Part shown: positions 9,201 to 11,157 of the stretch, piece after piece
Layout: each line of letters begins with the position of its first letter
Numbering within the stretch: the first letter of the stretch is position 1
NCBI GenBank assembly: GCA_023133185.1
Contig: JAGLWX010000019.1
Location: forward strand, 1 to 11,157
Direction: 5' to 3'
DNA: 11,157 nt
Source of the DNA: Fidelibacterota bacterium
GTDB lineage: Bacteria > Fidelibacterota > UBA2242
Program-made: the position numbers and the translations under genes
Notes under the pieces: generated by a model
The model's database searches: none
Seen by the model: the letters and a program-made list of their open reading frames with translations, nothing else
What the model was told of the DNA's origin: nothing

Positions 9201-9882
9201 GACCGCGAACTTGTTGCCGGAGGCCGAGACCACCCCGGTTTGGATCTGCAGCAATCGGCAAAGGCAGTGGAATTCCCTGGATTTTTTTGGTAAACTGATA
9301 ATCGTCCGTGACATAATAACTTTCCTGATCTGCATTTTTCTGATCTTTACCAAAATAGCCATTCCAGTGCCCGGACCAGCCTGGATCCAATGCATCTTCC
9401 ACTTTATCCGGCCAGGATGCTGGCCAAGTAAAAGCCTGATGGCTCATGGCAACGGCTTCATGAGGATTGGATTCTTTTTGTGCTAGATTGTAATAACCGG
9501 GCAAGGGCTCAAAGCCCAGAAATTTTCCGAGAGAATCATGGGAAAAACGATTTGGATCCCAGCCCTGACTAAATACAACAGGCGTGATATTGGCATAGGT
9601 GGAATCACCGGTAGAATCGACTCCGGCAAAGACACGCAACTGGGTGGTAACATAACTGCTTGCATTTCCCATCTGAACCATGCCGCTGTTTATCGGCCAT
9701 TCTCCGGCATAGATCAGGCTATTGTCACCTTTAATGCCGCCTAACATACCATGATTATGAAAGGTTACACGAATCAGGTTGCCGGAATGAATATTTCGGG
9801 CCCGGTAACGGGCATCTCCATGATAATCCTGTGCAAAAACGGACATAAATAGCATTGTAAGTATTGCGAATATTGCTCTCAT
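6286..9882 (-). CDS. Giant secreted protein with Asp-rich motifs, Fn3-like region and T9SS/FlgD-like C-terminal domain; function unknown
   Basis: I do not recognise an enzyme in this 1198-residue exported protein. A signal peptide (1-17, cleavage likely at SVFA|QD) leads a long N-terminal region rich in Trp, Tyr and Gly. Four Asp/Asn-rich motifs resembling calcium-binding thrombospondin-3 or EF-hand loops lie at about 321-332, 397-410, 454-472 and 818-835, and an acidic Gly/Pro/Asp linker at 472-513. Residues about 607-748 look like a fibronectin-III-type region (VTIYWDD, YKIYRATDP, YFYAVTAYDKG). The last about 103 residues (1096-1198) begin with VPNPYV and end in YGVYIYHIEA and VGRMLIIK. That is the pattern of FlgD-like/T9SS type A C-terminal domains in FCB bacteria, pointing to export across the outer membrane and surface attachment. 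AGGAGG lies 10 nt before the ATG. Position right after receptor and PorV genes suggests a partner in surface glycan capture, or a structural surface protein. Gene calling is firm; the role is open. Confidence 0.85.
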   Translation of the reverse strand: MRAIFAILTMLFMSVFAQDYHGDARYRARNIHSGNLIRVTFHNHGMLGGIKGDNSLIYAGEWPINSGMVQMGNASSYVTTQLRVFAGVDSTGDSTYANITPVVFSQGWDPNRFSHDSLGKFLGFEPLPGYYNLAQKESNPHEAVAMSHQAFTWPASWPDKVEDALDPGWSGHWNGYFGKDQKNADQESYYVTDDYQFTKKIQGIPLPLPIAADPNRGGLGLRQQVRGLQWSNPDAEDCIFWIYNIRNFGELDLHKTVFGLNVGASIGARMGANTDYDDDCAEFYRETGLTVNFDWDNVGTAGYSPVPWAGFAFLESPGNAVDGIDNDGDGIDAPGGGKLIESSDFIASYDEGDDIVLINYNTYERTVTQMPADGISFNVNGTTYLKVSGAVLEEIPRNGIDDNLNGVIDESDGAMAQDSVYYYLYIRNPVYNDKDYLCVDYFSGNGLDNAMIDERRDDGVDNDGDWDVNTDDVGLDGKPGTGDPGEGDGVPTPGFGNLPGEPNIDITDVDESDQIGLTSFIFYIYGSITYSNDQEMWDVSRPGYFDGTLTNVDADYIFSCGYFPLMSQQSEYFSVAMIYGWDRTDIIKNKDIVQKIYDTNYNFAVAPEKPKVWAVPGDRKVTIYWDDSAEQSFDRYLKTYDFEGYKIYRATDPGFQDAGAITDGYGYDRFTKPLAIYDKVDSVYGFFPNTFGRGVQFNLGSETGLTHTYIDSPLVNGKRYFYAVTAYDKGDLEKNISPSETNKYIAVDASGNVKTGENVVAIIPRVPSLGYVPPGFETAPSYVGTGLTTGKVAVRYVEPDSIFDGEEFEIRFLDQSMDKRDNDLDSLIDGEDPDEFLPTLTTGFVVENLTRSEIVDTVWFFDYKQVGSEWVMIRNLYEDNDANPRTLRKVVQGIEYFVYNPAPGIIHLPEEKIYNGIQWSDNLDYLTAYRLNFGVFNLGGFQPGIDYPRQYRIVFYDEIVGQSETIYPILQATGTPIPVPARDVNFKIFDQQTGEELRFGFVDAAVDLNLVQPGYFSAKDRIIFVETLPDSSTVITMSLLNNAVEDTTFYNWYGRLLGSGDTLNLYPDFSFNYDSKFRFTTRGQKIDTDAARKNLDEIRVVPNPYVVTASWEPQNPYTSGRGPRAIHFINLPKVCTIRIFAVDGALVRKIEHNSTDTNGYEVWDVLTKDNMELAYGVYIYHIEAQGIGEKVGRMLIIK
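7378..8925 (-). repeat. Four dispersed Asp/Asn-rich calcium-binding-like motifs within the giant protein gene
   Basis: Within the 1198-residue protein the motifs are VDGIDNDGDGID (321-332, about 8887-8925), NGIDDNLNGVIDE (398-410, about 8653-8691), DDGVDNDGDWDVNTDD (457-472, about 8467-8514) and DKRDNDLDSLIDGEDPDE (818-835, 7378-7431). They share an N/D-G-I/V-D-D/N-D/N-x-D/N-G-x-x-D core like calcium-binding loops of thrombospondin type 3 repeats. Calcium binding is inferred from spacing of acidic side chains. The DNA copies have diverged, so this is a protein-level repeat and not a recent DNA duplication. Confidence 0.6.
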
Positions 9883-9902
9883 AATTAACCAGCCTCCTGA
9901 TC

Positions 9903-10970
9903 TTAAAACGACAGTATCAAGGAAAATTTATTCAGATAATCCAGCCGACCAAAATCCACTGCCGCATAGTCCAGCCGAAAATCATAATTCATAATCCCAA
10001 GGTGGATTCCGAATCCTAGAGCCAATCCACCTTCGGTGTCCTCCAGATAAAGTTGCCTGTAGCCGGCACGCAGGGCAATCAGATCTCTGAATCGGTATTC
10101 TGCCCCCAGATTGAGGTACTCAAAATTATCACTCGGATGAACCGCATCAACAGCAAATATTAGATCATTGTTCTGGATTCCAAGAATATCACGGGTAAGA
10201 TTAGTAGAAATACCAACCCGGAATAGGACCGGCATACTGTAAACATCTGTTGCTAGGTATCCGTTAATATTGGCATTGTTACCGTCACTGAGTTCATCAA
10301 TATCATGTTGAATCAGCAAATCCCTTCCGGATAGCTGCATGTTTGTTCCGAAATTTGAAATCGACATACCGATCATGACATTTTTAAAAAATGCCCGATA
10401 AAGCACACCCACATCCAGCGCATAGCCGATCGCTGATGTATGCCACAGACTTTCACGGACATATTTGACAGTGCCGCCAATGGAAAAGCGATCGGTCAGA
10501 AACCGGGCATAACTAAATCCGATGGACATGGAAGACGCTGATACTTTTTCACCGGTGCCATTGGGCTCCAGTACTGTTGTGCGCTCTATATCCGGCATTC
10601 CCAAAAAGGAAATATGTGCACCAACCGTTCCAAGTCCGGGCATTGAAAAAGCACATGCTCCATAATCAAAGGAAATATCCGCGATATAGTCATAGTGATT
10701 CATTAAAATCTGCATATTGTTAATTTGTGCGAGACCGGCAGGATTCCAGAATATCGCTGAAACATCATTTGCCTGAGTCGTGAAGGCCTCACCCATTCCC
10801 AGCGCCCTGCCACCGACTCCGATTTTCAGGAATGCTGCGGCTGTTGTGCCAACTTTGGATACCGTCTGAGCGGACAGATTTAACCACGCCGTGAAAATGA
10901 GCAAAAGTGTTATTAACAGTAGATATCTTTGACTGCAAATCCGCTTTTTAGGTAAATTATTAGTCATCAT
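9903..10970 (-). CDS. PorV/PorQ-family outer-membrane beta-barrel protein
   Basis: This is an outer-membrane barrel (355 aa) of the PorV/PorQ family, related to FadL-type barrels. In Bacteroidota, PorV is the T9SS shuttle that carries cargo with C-terminal sorting domains to the surface attachment complex. A signal peptide ends near NLSA|QT (residue 34). Right after it is the family hallmark: FLKIGVGGRALGMGEAF (47-63), then SAIFWNPAGLA (71-81). The rest alternates short amphipathic strands (for example RFSIGGTVKYVRESLW and FEYLNLGAEYRF) and ends in a terminal Phe (SLILSF), as expected for barrel assembly. AGGAG lies 5 nt before the first of two tandem ATGs (10970 and 10967), so either could be used. 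Lying between the receptor and the giant sorting-domain protein, it may be the dedicated outer-membrane carrier for that protein; this pairing is inferred. A general porin-like role is the alternative. Confidence 0.88.
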   Translation of the reverse strand: MMTNNLPKKRICSQRYLLLITLLLIFTAWLNLSAQTVSKVGTTAAAFLKIGVGGRALGMGEAFTTQANDVSAIFWNPAGLAQINNMQILMNHYDYIADISFDYGACAFSMPGLGTVGAHISFLGMPDIERTTVLEPNGTGEKVSASSMSIGFSYARFLTDRFSIGGTVKYVRESLWHTSAIGYALDVGVLYRAFFKNVMIGMSISNFGTNMQLSGRDLLIQHDIDELSDGNNANINGYLATDVYSMPVLFRVGISTNLTRDILGIQNNDLIFAVDAVHPSDNFEYLNLGAEYRFRDLIALRAGYRQLYLEDTEGGLALGFGIHLGIMNYDFRLDYAAVDFGRLDYLNKFSLILSF

Positions 10971-10987
10971 CTTTTCTCCTATGAAGA

Positions 10988-11157
10988 TTAAAGACTCATC
11001 CGGATACCCAGCTGAATAAACCGCGGTGCACTGAAATAATCCGGTCGTGTAAAATATTCTTTTAACGTTGCCAGTTCTGTAATACGTCCTTCCTGAGTGA
11101 TGCCAGATAATGTATAATCCGGCATACCGGTGTCGCTGAAAACGCTGTTGGCATTAC
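10988..11157 (-). CDS. C-terminal end of an outer-membrane beta-barrel, probably a TonB-dependent receptor (partial)
   Basis: Only the last 55 codons and the stop are in the window; the gene continues beyond 11157. The readable end is NANSVFSDTGMPDYTLSGIT, then a run closing with YFTRPDYFSAPRFIQLGIRMSL. A final strand of the form 'PRxIQLGIRxSx' following a loop with Tyr-Phe/Pro is characteristic of the last strand of large TonB-dependent receptors with a carboxypeptidase-regulatory-like N-terminal domain. The terminal residue is Leu and not the more common Phe. The plug, TonB box and signal peptide are outside, so ligand and subfamily cannot be judged. The stop lies 17 nt before the PorV-family start, in the same operon. 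It could import the oligosaccharides handled by the downstream enzymes. Confidence 0.65.
   Translation of the reverse strand, partial: NANSVFSDTGMPDYTLSGITQEGRITELATLKEYFTRPDYFSAPRFIQLGIRMSL

Larger units (their letters stand above)
1..11157 (-). other. Single polycistronic operon, probable beta-mannan utilisation locus
   Basis: All seven genes point the same way. Intergenic gaps, in transcription order, are 17, 20, 11, 19 and 10 nt, followed by an 11-nt overlap, and most junctions carry a recognisable Shine-Dalgarno. No terminator-like hairpin followed by a T-run fits between genes. The order is receptor, PorV-like barrel, giant secreted protein, isomerase, symporter, GH5 lipoprotein, epimerase. 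It follows the likely path of substrate from outside to cytoplasm. A GH130 phosphorylase downstream and a promoter or regulator upstream are predicted but unseen. Confidence 0.75.

Overview
The window reads as one unbroken operon, with every gene on the minus strand (transcription runs from high to low coordinates). Seven genes are visible and the first and last are cut by the window edges. Gaps are 10 to 20 nt, and one junction overlaps by 11 nt. There is therefore no room for an internal promoter or terminator, and the promoter must lie beyond position 11157. I see no RNA genes, mobile elements, CRISPR array or intergenic stretch longer than 20 nt.

The upstream half (11157 to about 6286) encodes cell-envelope proteins. 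These are the C-terminal end of a probable TonB-dependent outer-membrane receptor, a PorV/PorQ-family outer-membrane beta-barrel, and a 1198-residue secreted protein. The secreted protein has aspartate-rich, calcium-binding-like motifs, a fibronectin-III-like region and a C-terminal sorting-type domain of the type IX secretion (T9SS)/FlgD-like kind. The downstream half (6274 to 1) encodes a parvulin-type peptidyl-prolyl isomerase lipoprotein, a sodium:solute symporter, a GH5 glycoside hydrolase lipoprotein that looks like a beta-mannanase, and an N-acylglucosamine 2-epimerase-family enzyme of the cellobiose/mannobiose 2-epimerase type.

The inferred job is uptake and breakdown of a beta-mannan (or a related beta-1,4-glycan). 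The polymer or oligosaccharide would be captured and imported at the outer membrane, and the GH5 lipoprotein would cut it to disaccharide. The symporter would carry the disaccharide across the inner membrane. The epimerase would convert its reducing-end residue (mannobiose to mannosyl-glucose), ready for a GH130 phosphorylase that would be expected just past position 1 but is not in the window. The last three genes resemble the mannobiose-epimerase pathway described in Bacteroides fragilis. No SusD-like gene follows the receptor. A PorV-like barrel and a giant sorting-domain protein stand in that place instead.

The PorV family, the sorting-type C-terminus, the N-terminal motif of the giant protein's C-terminal domain (VPNPYV) and the lipoproteins point to a Gram-negative bacterium of the Fibrobacterota-Chlorobiota-Bacteroidota (FCB) superphylum. 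From memory of such gene sets I would look first in candidate lineages such as KSB1, Marinimicrobia, Calditrichota or Ignavibacteria. That placement is an inference; no marker gene is present to prove it.
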